Shown here piece by piece: positions 23,701 to 37,858 of a DNA stretch of 64,000 nt; position 1 is the first letter of the stretch, and every line of letters begins with the position of its first letter. Where the stretch lies: positions 28,628-92,627 of the forward strand of contig SGPL01000003.1 in assembly GCA_004802705.1 (NCBI GenBank), written 5' to 3'. The notes under the pieces are model-generated. The model saw nothing but the letters and a program-made list of their open reading frames with translations, did no database searches and was not told where the DNA came from. Source of the stretch: Bondarzewia mesenterica (Eukaryota > Basidiomycota > Agaricomycetes > Russulales > Bondarzewiaceae). A program made the translations under genes and the position numbers.

Positions 23701-24904
23701 GTGGTCTGTACGAATGACCTGTAGTATCCAGCCCAAGCAGGTGCAGGAAGAAGACGACTTTGTCTTCATGCAATTGTTGATTCAATAATGGGTCTCTTGT
23801 AGCGTTGCGCAGCAGCGCCTCGAGGTGATCAAAAACCCAAGTGTCCAGCGCCGTAGCATCTATGCCAGAATACGCGTCAAGAGGAAGTTGACCATCGAAA
23901 AGTAATCAAATATAGTAAAACTGGATACCTTTAGTGAAATCTTCCTCCTCTTCATTGTAACACCACATCTTTACCTTACCTGGAGTCGCGCCATGTGAGA
24001 ACATGGGAAGTATGTCCGGAGAACCAAAGGAGAATGTGTGACTCGATTGATTGAAAACAGAGTCAAAGTCAACCTAGCAAACGAAGATCGTATCACGAGC
24101 AGAGCCAACGCATACCATGACTTACAGGATTTGTTTTCCATCCCTGACCATTAAAAGTTCATAACTTTAGTGCAGGGTGAAAAGTGATGTACCAACCTTC
24201 GTTACGGCAGAAACATCCTCATACATACCGGCTTGCGACATGCATCAGCATGATTCCGAAAACATAGTATAAAAGACGTACCGATGGTAGCTACATGCCC
24301 TGGTCTACTCTCCGTTGGCACATGCGTATGCGAGATACCGTACGCGCCTCTGGTCTTGTTCACAGGACAAATTTTTCTGACCATCTGCGTAACAACACAC
24401 CTGCGAATCAAACACACACCTCGACAATGTCTCTCAAGAATGGAGCAACTCGTTCTGGCGCTTCGGGCACGATCGCGCTGGCATTAGCACTAAACACAAA
24501 ATCGGCACGCAGGCCGTCACCTAGGATGCGGTCAGAACGCCGACGCTCACATAAGACCGTCTAGGGACGGGATAAATACCAATTATCAGTACAAGACGCT
24601 TTGCCTCCGCTGTTGGCAGCCTGTGCGGGCGCATACCATGCACCACGGGACTCGTGAAGTAGCAGTCAAAGACGGTGCCGATGTAGACGAGATGGAACGC
24701 GAGTCCCAGGACGAGAAGGCGTGCCGAATGGGTACCCTTGTGGTTTTCGTCATACTTAGTCCCGAGCTCGTATAATGATGCGAAAGGTTGAAGACATCCG
24801 TTTGGGGCGCGAGTAGGTCGTGGAGTTAAGTTTGTCGCGAGGACGCGAACTTCGCCAGCCGTCGTTCTGAGTTCAATAATTACACGTGATGAGTGTCCCG
24901 TCAC
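20713..24904 (-). CDS. MCD4: GPI ethanolamine phosphate transferase 1 (Mcd4/PIG-N)
   Basis: ER membrane enzyme adding ethanolamine phosphate to the first mannose of GPI-anchor precursors. Reading on minus: a signal-anchor segment [27 protein letters not shown], then the alkaline-phosphatase-like luminal domain with [61 protein letters not shown] and [17 protein letters not shown] (metal-binding Asp/His), [13 protein letters not shown]. The C-terminal half is a PIG-N domain with many membrane helices, ending [14 protein letters not shown]...KAE at 20713-20715. At least a dozen introns. The start is uncertain: the in-frame ATG at 24904 would add about 60 residues before the signal anchor, unlike the short N-termini usual for the family, so a small first exon may have been missed. 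Confidence 0.92.
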
Positions 24905-25261
24905 CGCCTCACCAACTTAGAAATTTACTGTAAATCGTCCTGGAAGAGACTCTCATGGTACTGACCGTTTCATCGACTTCAACACATGATGAAAGTGACG
25001 ACCGGTGTTGCAGTGCGTTTCTGTCCCAGGATAACTCATGTCCCAGTCAACCCTGCGCTCGGGATCACCCCGTGTGAAGGCACAGACGACCACGAATCGC
25101 AACAGTATGCAGATACGCTGTATCATATACACACAACATAAAAACCAAAAACCAAAAACCAAGCACAAATACACCAAGTTCGTCTGTAAATATCGTCTAT
25201 CTTGTTCCCCCGCCATTAGTAGATTATACCGCCCCCGCACCAGGGGCCTGCCGAGAGGCCA
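24905..25261. other. Intergenic region between Mcd4 and the Zn2Cys6 gene
   Basis: About 360 bases. Contains three copies of an aaaaacc unit at about 25138-25160. Otherwise nothing supported; it should hold the promoter of Mcd4 and the 3' end of the next gene. Confidence 0.5.
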
Positions 25262-27374
25262 TCAACATCGAATAAAATTCCCAACAATCATGCTCGGGAT
25301 GCCCCACGTATCCCTGCGAATTGTGAACGAGAAGCAGCAGTTGATGAAGCCTTCCTCGTTCGGGGCCGTCCCTAGTTGCAGGCGCCGCCCGGGCGTGCTC
25401 GTGCCCGACGCAGCACTGATCATGGGTTTAAACCGGAGCACACAAGAGGTAAGCACGGCTTTTTGCGTCGAGTCGAAGGCGACATTGCCGTATTTCTGGC
25501 GCAGAGGTCAACCTCCGATGCGTAAAAGAGTATTCAAAGGTAGTCGAGGACTCACCTCCCAGTAGTTGACGGCGGACTCTTCTGCCATGAGCTCGTAGAT
25601 ACATAACCGACCCTATTGAGGAAGTATATGGTCAATGAGAGGCAAAGAAGAAACAGAATTCGGAGACGTACATCACGGAGCATATACCCGTCCACGCCGA
25701 CCAGCTCCGCAAACTCGCGATTTCCTTTATAGATCTCGCCTGTGCGCCGCCATAAACATGCAGGGATTCCCATTGCTGAAAAGACGCGATCATAGTCGAG
25801 CAGCAATCGTTCGAAGGCCTCCTCAATGAAGACAAGATCCTGTAGACACTCGTTTACAGGCGCATCTAACCACACATGTAAAGATACTCACTATGTCGCG
25901 CAAGGACTGAGCGATAGCCTTTTATCAATGACGGCAATCAAGTTAAGTCTAGTGAAGCACGATAAGATGCTGGGGGCATACTCACTCTGAACTTCGGCCT
26001 CAGCACCGATAATGGCTGTAAGATCTGTTGTTTTGATTCCTGTGATACACTGCACGCAACCAATCATGCAACCATGAGAAACTATTTGATCAATGAAGGC
26101 TCAAAGAAAGGTGACACACTTCCTGTCCATCCACCTCGATAGTCTTGCGTACCCCTTAACATAGTTATACGGCTTTAACAGCCCTGCCTCATATTTGGTC
26201 TTGATGACCCGCTTCAACCGCTCATCGCGAGTACCCGGTTCTTGGTCGGCTGCGGTGAGTAGGAACTTTTCGGTCATGCTGGCCGCGGGGAGGACGACCG
26301 TAACCGATTGATCCTGGGCTGATGATGACCGTTCTTGCGACTGCGCAAGCTGGGCAGCGCCGTCCTGTTCCCGATTTGTTTCGGAGAGCAAGGTCTCTCG
26401 CGAGGTCTGAGTCGCATTTGTGATGGGGGGTGCAGGGACCTCGGGTTCGGGGTTGGCGTAGGTGCCGGAGACGAGGGAGGATGGTGCGACGCTAGTGGGA
26501 GGGTTGAAGAAGGCTTGTTCGTCGAGGGTATCAAGGAAGTCACTGCGCAGCGTGAGCACAATTATATGGGTCGGATGGATGATGTATGAGCAAATGTCAA
26601 TACGGTGACAGGGGGAACGCGACGCACGACAGGACGGAGAACTCTTTTCCAAAGGACTCGAATTGCGGATACATGTATCCGCTCTGCGATACGGACATGC
26701 TCGGCCATCCTCCCGCTGGGATAGATTGGGCAGCATACGAAGAGGAGCCCGCTTCTGAGGAGAGTGGTGGCAGTTAGTAACTGTTTGAAATGGCATGGTG
26801 CACAGTAGAGCAGGAGACGTACGTTGCATGTTCAACTGAGTAGACGATGGCGAGCTCTCGGACTGCTTCTCGCTTCTGCTCGGACGACGTTCGTCGTGAC
26901 AGAGATGACCGATCTCACGCTTGATACTAAGCAAAGAGAGACGACGAGTTAACGACAAGATCAAGCTACGACAGAATAGAGACGCTCGCAAGGGACAGCT
27001 ACGTGACGATGTACTTTACCTGACGATTAGGGGCACGAGGAAAATCTTCTACGCCGCCCAAGAATAAACGCTTTCATTCACCGCAACCGCATACACCCGC
27101 AGGCAACACAAAAAAAAGAAAACCAAAAAAAATACAAATATACTCACCATCTTTGACAAGGCCGGCCTTCATCGCAAGTCATATGGCTCCTCCTACAGTA
27201 TAGACAGGCATGATTAACCTTCCTCCTCTTTGCGCCCTTAGTTTTCTTCTTCCCACCGGCGGCATCTTCGCCATCGGAGTCCCCGCCGTCCTGGTGATGC
27301 AGTTGGGTGTGCGATGCGGAGACCGCGCCAGAGAAATCCGCGGGTCTGTTCGGATCCTGGGCGTAGGAAGCCAT
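25262..27374 (-). CDS. Zn(II)2Cys6 transcription factor with PAS domain, ERT1/RDS2/AcuK type
   Basis: Nuclear regulator; relatives control gluconeogenesis and growth on non-fermentable carbon. On minus from MASYAQDPN (27374; an upstream in-frame ATG at 27491 is possible) the N-terminal part holds the basic KKKTKGAKRRK followed by the binuclear zinc cluster ACLYCRRSHMTCDEGRPCQR-C-IKREIGHLCHD, with Cys spacing 2-6-5-2-8. An intron of about 200 bases splits the fifth Cys codon. A Ser/Thr- and Pro-rich middle follows, then a PAS-like fold (FERLLLDYDRVFSAMGIPAC, GEIYKGNREFAELVGV). The C-terminus includes FINCCFSFTIRRDTWGIPSM, ending GNFIRC at 25262. The zinc-cluster sequence and the PAS-like C-terminal half are diagnostic of the ERT1/AcuK group. 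Target genes in this species are unknown. Confidence 0.88.
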
Positions 27375-28425
27375 CCCCAAAGCTGCCAAGCGTGGTATGT
27401 ATTCGGAGGAACACGGGTAGGACGTGGAAAGAGTCGCGCAAAGTGACTGAGTGACGATTGCGATATCGAGGGAAGGGTTGTGGCGGGGCAAATGACTCTG
27501 GTCTCGGTTTGCGTTGCCGATTTTATGTCAGATTTTATATTTCCTTCCGGGACAACGTGAGCGCCGCACACGGCTTCGAGCGGGCTAATTGTGAACTCCC
27601 TTCCGTTTCTCTGCCTTCCCGAATGCTCGTCGTGTCTACATCGTGAGGCGAACATGGATCCTGCACTCACCACTTGACGAGGTCGTCCGCCGCCGAGCAC
27701 TTTGGGAGGGACTCGATCACTTTCGATATTATCTCTACAAATATTACGTCAAGTCTCTTTCTGTGGGTAAACCGTGACAAAAGCGCACGGAAATGCGGAG
27801 AAGTACAAATACTTTGCTAAACACACAATACCTGTTTTGTCACGGTTCTCGGCCGAATGTCCCCGCTTTCCGACAGGATGGCCACAAGAAGACTTACTTA
27901 TAACCTCACAGACGTTTCATTACAACGTCCCCAGAAAACAATTCAGACCATACTGCAACCGTGACAACTCCCCCGTAGACCGTCATAATTCCTCACAAAA
28001 TCGCACACACTTTCAGACATGCCAAATGTAATCAGCACCCTAAACTCATCCGAGTTGGCACGAGCAACAAAAAAGACACGATTGCATACGTAGTACTACA
28101 GCAACATCCAAAAACAAGACTCAACAGACAACGACTAACGCTGCTAAAGATGCACATCCAATGATACAACAGGGAACAACGACACATACACAGACAAAAA
28201 CACGCAGAACCATCATTTCCATCGTCGCGATCAAATCATGAAGACATGAACGAAGAAGAAGAACCACGCCACTTGACGAGCACCACGGAACATGAGATAG
28301 CAACTAGGAGCATGGCAGCTGCAGACCGGGGACAAAAATACAACATCGGAAAGGCGCACGAAGAAAAGATAACGGAATCCGGGTCCGTGCAAAAGAAGAA
28401 AGGATGGGTTGTCAACACGTCGCGT
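27375..28425. other. Intergenic region upstream of the Zn2Cys6 gene
   Basis: About 1 kb between two minus-strand genes: promoter of the regulator and 3' flank of the beta-glucosidase. Several short frames occur but have no motif. 28020-28210 is very rich in A and C on + (many 'aca' words). Confidence 0.5.
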
Positions 28426-31414
<2,989 letters not shown>

Positions 31415-32718
31415 GACTAAATTAATGTGAATGGCGGGAGGATGAAAGACAGTGAATTGAAAGTGGGCAGCATTCGCGCGAAAGGGGCGCTGGGTTTTAA
31501 AGGATAGGGCGGAAGAGCAAGTAACAGGATGCCGTTATCAAAGAAGGGAGTTCCGAGGTACGGTCACCGAGAATAGTCCGGATTGTCGCTGGGATACAGC
31601 ACGATTGGCGGACCATGGGCCTGAGCACCAATCCCAGGTGGAGTAAGCACGTTGACGCGCTTCGGTCGTCCACTAACCATTGTTTGTCAAGGGCCTTCTA
31701 GCTGTCTGGCCGTCTCAAAACAAAACGCGGGTCTAAGTGCCCACAACGTTGGCATTCGAGATGGTGCTCGAGCAGGAAACGAGCCTACTTCACACTGCTT
31801 TCTGACTGCAAAGCTCCGACAATTATCCGTTCTCTCGGCGTATAGGCTGCACGACAGTTCCTCCGAGACAGACGAGACAGCCCCTCTTGCGCACGCCTTG
31901 TCCGTCCCACATCATTCGCTTTCGATATTTTCACTGCGTGCATAAAATGAATGGTGAAGGCATACATTAGGCGTGGTGCTCGTGTTCGAACGGAACTAAA
32001 CATCTGGTGATCAGTATTGTGGTCGCATCCGGATTCTGAATGCAAACGAGCCGGAGGTACCGTGCTCCCAACACCCCCTGAGAGCCCCAATGGGAGTTAC
32101 GGCAGAAAGAGCGTGCGCATTGAATGTCACTACCACAAATCCAGCTGCTGGACTCTGGAGGCTGCTCCTTGCTCGCCTCATGTCTGTTTATGCAACTTAC
32201 CTGCAAGCAACCCGCACGAATACATAACTCGGAAAATTAGTCAAAAAAGAGCGTCACTGCTTCACCACTGATGCTAGATTACTTTTTTGATATCTGGTGC
32301 TTCGTACTGGACGCGAACGATGGGAAAGGTGAGTCGTCAACGTTTCAACGATGGCATAGAGATTTCCAAAATTGTTATCGAGAACGAGCGCGGGGATTCA
32401 AATATAGTATGAGACTAGTTTGAGACTAGTACTATGTTGAGACAAGCTATTGCCATATATGGCGAAATTGTGAGAAAACGGTCGTTGGATGCAGTGTGGG
32501 GTCCTGAGAGTCAAGAACTTAGAAGGCAGTTGCTGTCGTTCCAAGTTCCTCAAACTTCTTTTCCATCTCCCCACAAATAAGTATTTGCCTTGATGCACAT
32601 GCTCTTAAATAATAAAATCCACCAGTAATCCGCGTCAGGTGCCTTTGCCCTACGGCAGCATATATAAAAACCAGACCGATTCTTCGCAGAGTACTTACTT
32701 ATCCCCCGCTCTTCGTCC
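31415..32718. other. Divergent promoter region (GH1 / oxidoreductase)
   Basis: About 1.3 kb between divergent genes. A ttttaaagga element at about 31495-31505, read from minus, is a TATA candidate for the GH1 gene. No supported gene inside; short frames lack motifs. AT content rises near 32270-32600. Confidence 0.5.
32661..32670 (+). promoter_or_regulatory. TATA box of the oxidoreductase gene
   Basis: tatataaaaa lies 49 bases before the ATG at 32719, which fits a strong TATA element with a short leader. Confidence 0.6.
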
Positions 32719-34073
32719 ATGGCTTCCGACGCACCCGGCTTCGCCATCCTCGGCGCAGGCATATACGCAAAAGAAGGCGAGCCGCACCGTGTTCAATCTC
32801 CCATTCTAGGTCATCCACTCACATTCAGATGACGCCAAATATCAAACCAGCCTATCTCCCCGCGATTGCAGCCCTCCCCGCATCGCCCCTCCTCAAAGCC
32901 GTCTACTCACGTTCCGAGAAGAGCGCGAGCGACCTTGCAACCGCTGCGCAGACCACACTACACCTGGCGACCCCACCAGCGGTTTATTGTGATGACGCAG
33001 ACGTGAACCTCGGCGCACTGCTCGCGCGCTCTGACATCCACGCCGTCATCGTTGCGCTCCCCATCACTGCCCAACCAGACATAATCTTGAAGGCGCTGGC
33101 CGCGGGCAAGCACGTATTGAGCGAGAAACCAATCGCTCCGGATGTCGCGCGCGCCGTCGAGCTGATCAGGACATACGAAAGCGAGTACAAGCCCAAAGGC
33201 CTCATCTGGCGCGTCGCTGAGAATTATGAGATGGCACCTGTGTACCGAAAGGCCGCTCAGGCAATCAGGGAGGGCAAGATCGGCGAGGTCTTGTTTTTCA
33301 GGGCGCGCATTGTCAATTATATGGATACCGAGTCGAAGTGGTATAAGACCGCGTGGAGGACTGTCCCAGACGTGAGCAAAACACTTCACCAATTGTAATA
33401 AGAGCATCTGGATGACCCTGGTCCTGACATTCTGATCAGTATCAAGGTGGCTTCTTGGTATGTCGTAGCATCCGCACATCGTGAACATTCATAATACCTG
33501 ACGTACATCCACCTCCTTTGATACAATCTCTCAACAGCTCGATGGTGGAGTGGTAAGCCCCCCCTGCCCATCACCTCATTCCTCCAAACTCATCCATCTT
33601 TGAAACAGCATTTCGCTGCCGCCCTCCGCGTAATGCTCCCGAGCCCTTTGACCCATCTCTCCGCCTTCACCTCTCTCACCAAATCTTACCTTGCACCTGC
33701 TGACACGCTGCACGCCATCGTGCGGACCGCCTCCTCTAAGATTCAAGGGCTCTTCGAGCTTTCCTTTGGCGCACCTTCCGCAGAGTGCTCAACGGCATCG
33801 AACAACGGGTTCACCATCACTGGCTCCAAAGGCTGGCTCGTCGTCGGGCCGGGCGCACGCCTGTGCGTGCACACCGCACTTGGGGAAGAAGAGGTCGTAG
33901 AAGAGCGAACACACGGTGTCGAAGAGGAGTTGAAGAGCTTCTTCGAAGCGGGACAAGGCAAGGACGATGGGATGCAGGCACCCCGGAGCACTCTGCGAGA
34001 CCTCGCGTTCATACAGGCCGCATTGACGAGTGGAGGAGCGGTGGTCGATCTGGAGGCGTTGGCGCAGGTGTAA
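32719..34073 (+). CDS. Gfo/Idh/MocA-family NAD(P)-dependent oxidoreductase
   Basis: Rossmann-fold dehydrogenase of the glucose-fructose oxidoreductase family; substrate unknown, probably a sugar, polyol or related compound. The start is MASDAPGFAILGAGIYAKE with the GxGxxA nucleotide-binding turn. The main exon (about 32829-33371) gives PAYLPAIAALPASPLLKAVY, DIHAVIVALPITAQPDIILK, the catalytic-site Lys in GKHVLSEKPIAPD, and WRVAENYEMAPVYRKA. Two microexons follow: 33440-33457 (YQGGFL, 18 bases) and 33538-33552 (LDGGV, 15 bases). The last exon, 33609-34073, ends DLEALAQV. The junction between the first exon and the one containing MTPNIKPAYLP is not solved: obvious GT-AG pairs leave the wrong phase, so a GC donor, a missed microexon or a base error is likely. 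Confidence 0.85.
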
Positions 34074-34776
34074 AGTGTCATATATGGTGCAATATGCATC
34101 GGGAGACTCGTTTGTTGATCATCACAGATGGCTTGGAAGGAACAGAAAAGAAGTACTCGTGTAATACAAATTTTGGAGTGTAAGCTTACATAGATGCGAA
34201 GTCTTGTAGACTGTACTGAAATTGTCGAAGCCTTGCGAATGTCCAGATCCGAAAATCGAGAACGCTCTCTGCGTCGGTCGATGGGCTCCGGCATCGGATG
34301 TTCCTCGATGTATGTATCCCGTAGCTGCAGCAAATTCGTCTCGTCTCGCTCAAGCCCCAGCCCTCGGCGAGTCTGACTCAAATGCAGGCGACCATGGGTA
34401 CACCTGTGTCGAACTTTCTCCCGTCATGCACATCGCCACGTTCTAGGAACCGGACCCGCAACGTCAAAGTCCATGATCCGCGGGGCAACAGTCCATGCCT
34501 GCGTCACCTGGGTCGTCCACGCTCACCAAGAGGAAAAAGCTGGCGAAGTCTCAAACATACCGAGCACCGCATCGAAGTACCATACTCACTGCAGACAACA
34601 AAACGACGACCTACATCGTCTCCCACCTCGGACGCGCGCAAATCGATCGCCTCGAACGAACGAAACACCACAACAACCCATCCCTCTTTCCAAATCAAAG
34701 TGCAAATAAATAAATAAAGTGAACATTCCATGTCGAGGCGCAGGGGAGGCTGTAAGAACTCCAAAAAAGAAGCACA
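34074..34776. other. Convergent 3' flank between oxidoreductase and Pex3
   Basis: About 700 bases between facing genes. Several overlapping + frames (34382-34717) have skewed composition and no motif. No RNA gene recognised. Confidence 0.5.
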
Positions 34777-36952
34777 TCACCAAAACCGGTCTTCGTAGCC
34801 CGCATAGATAATCGCTGAGAACCCCGCCACCTCGCGTACGTCCGCCAGATTCTGAGGAAGAAGACCAGCAAGCGCATCAGTATCTTCTCCAGATTTTATT
34901 ACTAGAAAAGTAAGGTGAGGAGGAGGATGAAATACACACATCGACCAACTCGTTCGGAAGCCCATTGAGCGCTAACGCGCTCCACCTTGCGAGGCCAGGC
35001 AACATGCCGGCGAGCCTGAGGCGCACAGCCTCGTCATGTTCCGCCGCGTTGCCCTCGAGGGCGAACACGTTCTTCTGGAGACCATCGAGGAGGACGGCGG
35101 TGCCGCGATCGAGACAGCGCTCGAGCACGAGCATAAAATTGGAAGAGGAAAGGATATCGCGCGTCTCTTCGAGCAGCGTGGTGAATGCNGGGGTGTGCGC
35201 GTCGGCCAACTCGTTCGAAGGGAAACCCGCGCGCGCGAGCAGGTGTGTCAGCGCTGAGGCAGTTGGTGGGAGGAGTGTCGATTGGAAACTGTGAGATGGA
35301 TGAGCGTGCCGCGAGCGAGCGTTTTGGAAGGAAATAGTTACTTTATTCGTCGTTCGGTCCCTTCGAACGTGACCTCGTATTCCACGCGCCTGCGCACGTC
35401 ACACAAGAGTCTGTGCAGCTCGACAATACCGAGTTTGTTCTTGAGCGATACGCTGTTATGAATGAGATCAACTCTCAGTGACACTTCAGCAGCACCGACT
35501 CGAGGGACAGTCGAGTCCAAAAAGAAGAATCAAAAAGCGCACCCTTCAAACACCTCCTCGACGCCCCTCCGCACACGCTCGCCCACATCTTTCCATCCAA
35601 CGTTCAAGATCCACCAACTGAGCGTCAAATACCGCCTCTCCGTCTCTTCGTCTACGCCGTCGCGCCAGATCGCGTCCTCCTCCTCTTTCTCCCACCCACC
35701 CTTCTCGCTCCACAGCGCCTCGACGTCCTCGCCCCCGGGCGACGCAAAGAACAGCGATGCGATGGACGCCTCAAAGTCCTCCCCGTCTTCGTCGCGCGAG
35801 AGCTCGATCATGGATTGCACGTATTTGTACCGTCCGAGAAGGGACAGCTGGATGTGCGTGAACAGAGAAAGAAGAGTAGTCGAGTAAAGAACTGTCAGGG
35901 TTCGCGTCACCGCTGTTTGTTCGTGAAAGAACAATACGGAGTCAGCGAAGAACCAGAATGCATCGTATGTATGTCGAGGGACTCACTGAGCATCTTGACC
36001 TCCCTCCACAGTTCGGCTTTACTTTTCGTGCTCAAGCTCATCTGCGAGCTAACCAAATCCATCTTCATTTGTGATAGAGAAAAAGTCAGCGAGCGGAGGG
36101 AGAAAGAGAAAAAAAAGATTTCTCACGGCACCACTAGACTCGCCGTGACTCTGACTGCTCACCGTAGAACTCCCCGCCGTTGTCACCCCCGAATCCGCGA
36201 GACTGGGACGACCACCACTACCACCTTCGCCGTCCTTATCGTGCGGCGCAGCAGAAATCGAATCCACCCAACTCGTCTGCGATTCTGCGAGCCCAGACGA
36301 AGATTCCCCTTCTCCTCTTCCGTCCCCTGCTCTTTCTCGAGTAGCATCGTCGTCTTGCATCGACAACACCGACACAGACCCCATCTCCGATCTCATATCC
36401 ACCAAATCGTCACGGACGAGCTCGACACTCGATGCGAGAGACGACTCGGACGGTGGCACCGGCGATGACGAAGATGCCTCCCTCGCCTGCGATCGTTCGT
36501 GTGCACGTTCTGGTTCCTGATGTGTGTGCAAGTGGGTGTGCGGAACACGGGTCGCGCGCGAGAGCGCCTGCAACTCCGCCGTGAGCGCCTCGACATCCAT
36601 CTCCTCCAACACATGCTGTCCCAAAATCGGCATGTGCGCCATCACCATAAACCCAATATCCTGCATGTTCTGCTGAAATCGTTTTCTTACACTGTTTTGT
36701 TTTGTTTCGTCAGTTCACGTCGCAACAATTCCGTCAATGCGAATTTCCACGCCTCGAGAGAGAGTACAGACATAAACAGAACAAATCGAGGAACGAACGA
36801 ACGTACTTTTCCCTCGCAGACCGTTCCTGCATTACCCTCTCCCTCACATCTTCCAACCGATCCAAAACATACCTCCCAACCAAGTACGCCCCGCCCAACA
36901 CACCCAGCGTCCGTCGTCGCTCATAAACGAACCCCGTCAGTGATTTGAACAT
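34777..36952 (-). CDS. PEX3: Peroxisomal biogenesis factor Pex3
   Basis: Integral peroxisomal membrane protein, docking receptor for Pex19 during membrane-protein import. From ATG 36952 (MFKSLTGFVYERRRTLGVLG) the N-terminus has the short basic peroxisomal targeting patch and membrane anchor (GVLGGAYLVGRYVLDRLEDV), then ERSARE and a downstream exon with QDIGFMVMAHMPILGQHV. A Ser/Pro/Asp-rich stretch of about 100 residues (36150-36540) interrupts the fold. After it come LVSSQMSLSTKSKAELWREV, LTVLYSTTLLSLFTHIQLSLLGRYKY, and the C-terminal helices to NLADVREVAGFSAIIYAGYE, stop at 34777-34779. An ATG at 37039 would add 29 residues, but the family normally begins at MF(K/Q)SL. The Ser-rich insert is longer than in yeast Pex3 and probably disordered (inference). 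One N at 35189. Confidence 0.9.
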
Positions 36953-37858
36953 GTCGCTATTGTTTTTGTGTGTGTTGTTGATGTAGCTTGGGGTGGAGGG
37001 CGCATGGAAACGGGGTGTGGAGAGCAAGCAAGCCTCCAAGGATTATGTTGATGGACTATAGCAGTGGGGGTCGCGTGCAGGCGCCGAGTCCCGGTTCCCG
37101 GTAGCACGTGTTTCTCCATTAACTACAGTCAGACTTGGAATTTCAATCATTCTCCACTACAATTCCTGTCGAACGTCAAACATACCCCAGCCGACTTAAG
37201 GAGATTTATCCTTCACGAGCGGGAGACGTAGATCACTGACTAACTGCCTGGTAGCAAGACGAACTGACGAAGGGCGTTTGAATTTTAAGCCAGGCAGTTA
37301 ACTTGTAACAAAGCGGAATCTATTTGTATATGGTTCTCAAAGAACATGGCCTTTCGTAAAGGCAGCAATCCAATCAAAGCTCCTCCAAGTTACATAGGTA
37401 AGGAAAACGTGCCCTTTGGCTGGTGCCGCCATCGAAGAGGAAGAAGATACGTACAGGCGCGAAACGGTTACAACACACATCGGTACATATCTGCATCTGC
37501 CACTGCTTAGGTGGCACCAACAGAGTTGCGCGAGAACAATATAATTTCATTATCGCCCATCCAAGTCGTAGAAGACATGACAACCGACTACTCTACAATA
37601 ACATTATGCCTAATCCAGTAAATGACGGGGTATGAGTCCACGAAACGTGGAGGAAAACGAGGAAGACGAGGGGATATGTAACATGTCGAATGGCGAATGA
37701 ATCGGATAGTAATGCGCGCGTGATGGGCGTAGAAAGCGAAAGCAGAGCAGAGGCAGGGCGTAAGAAACATCGTGAAAATGAGTACAAAGTAGAGATACTG
37801 CGCAATCTAATCGTCTATATAAGTATCCATCGTCCTCGTGGATCAAGCGTCAATCCGA
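36953..37858. other. Intergenic region between Pex3 and the ABC transporter
   Basis: About 900 bases: Pex3 promoter at the left end and 3' flank of the transporter at the right. 'ggcagttaac'/'gccaggcagttaac' words recur near 37236-37300. No supported gene. Confidence 0.5.

Noticed and set aside
27375..27491. Upstream start for the Zn2Cys6 protein adding 39 residues
   Set aside because: Possible, but the added segment has no conserved feature. The start at 27374 was preferred, without strong evidence.
36953..37039. Upstream start for Pex3 adding 29 residues
   Set aside because: The added sequence is unlike the Pex3 N-terminus, whereas MFKSLTGF at 36952 matches the family start.
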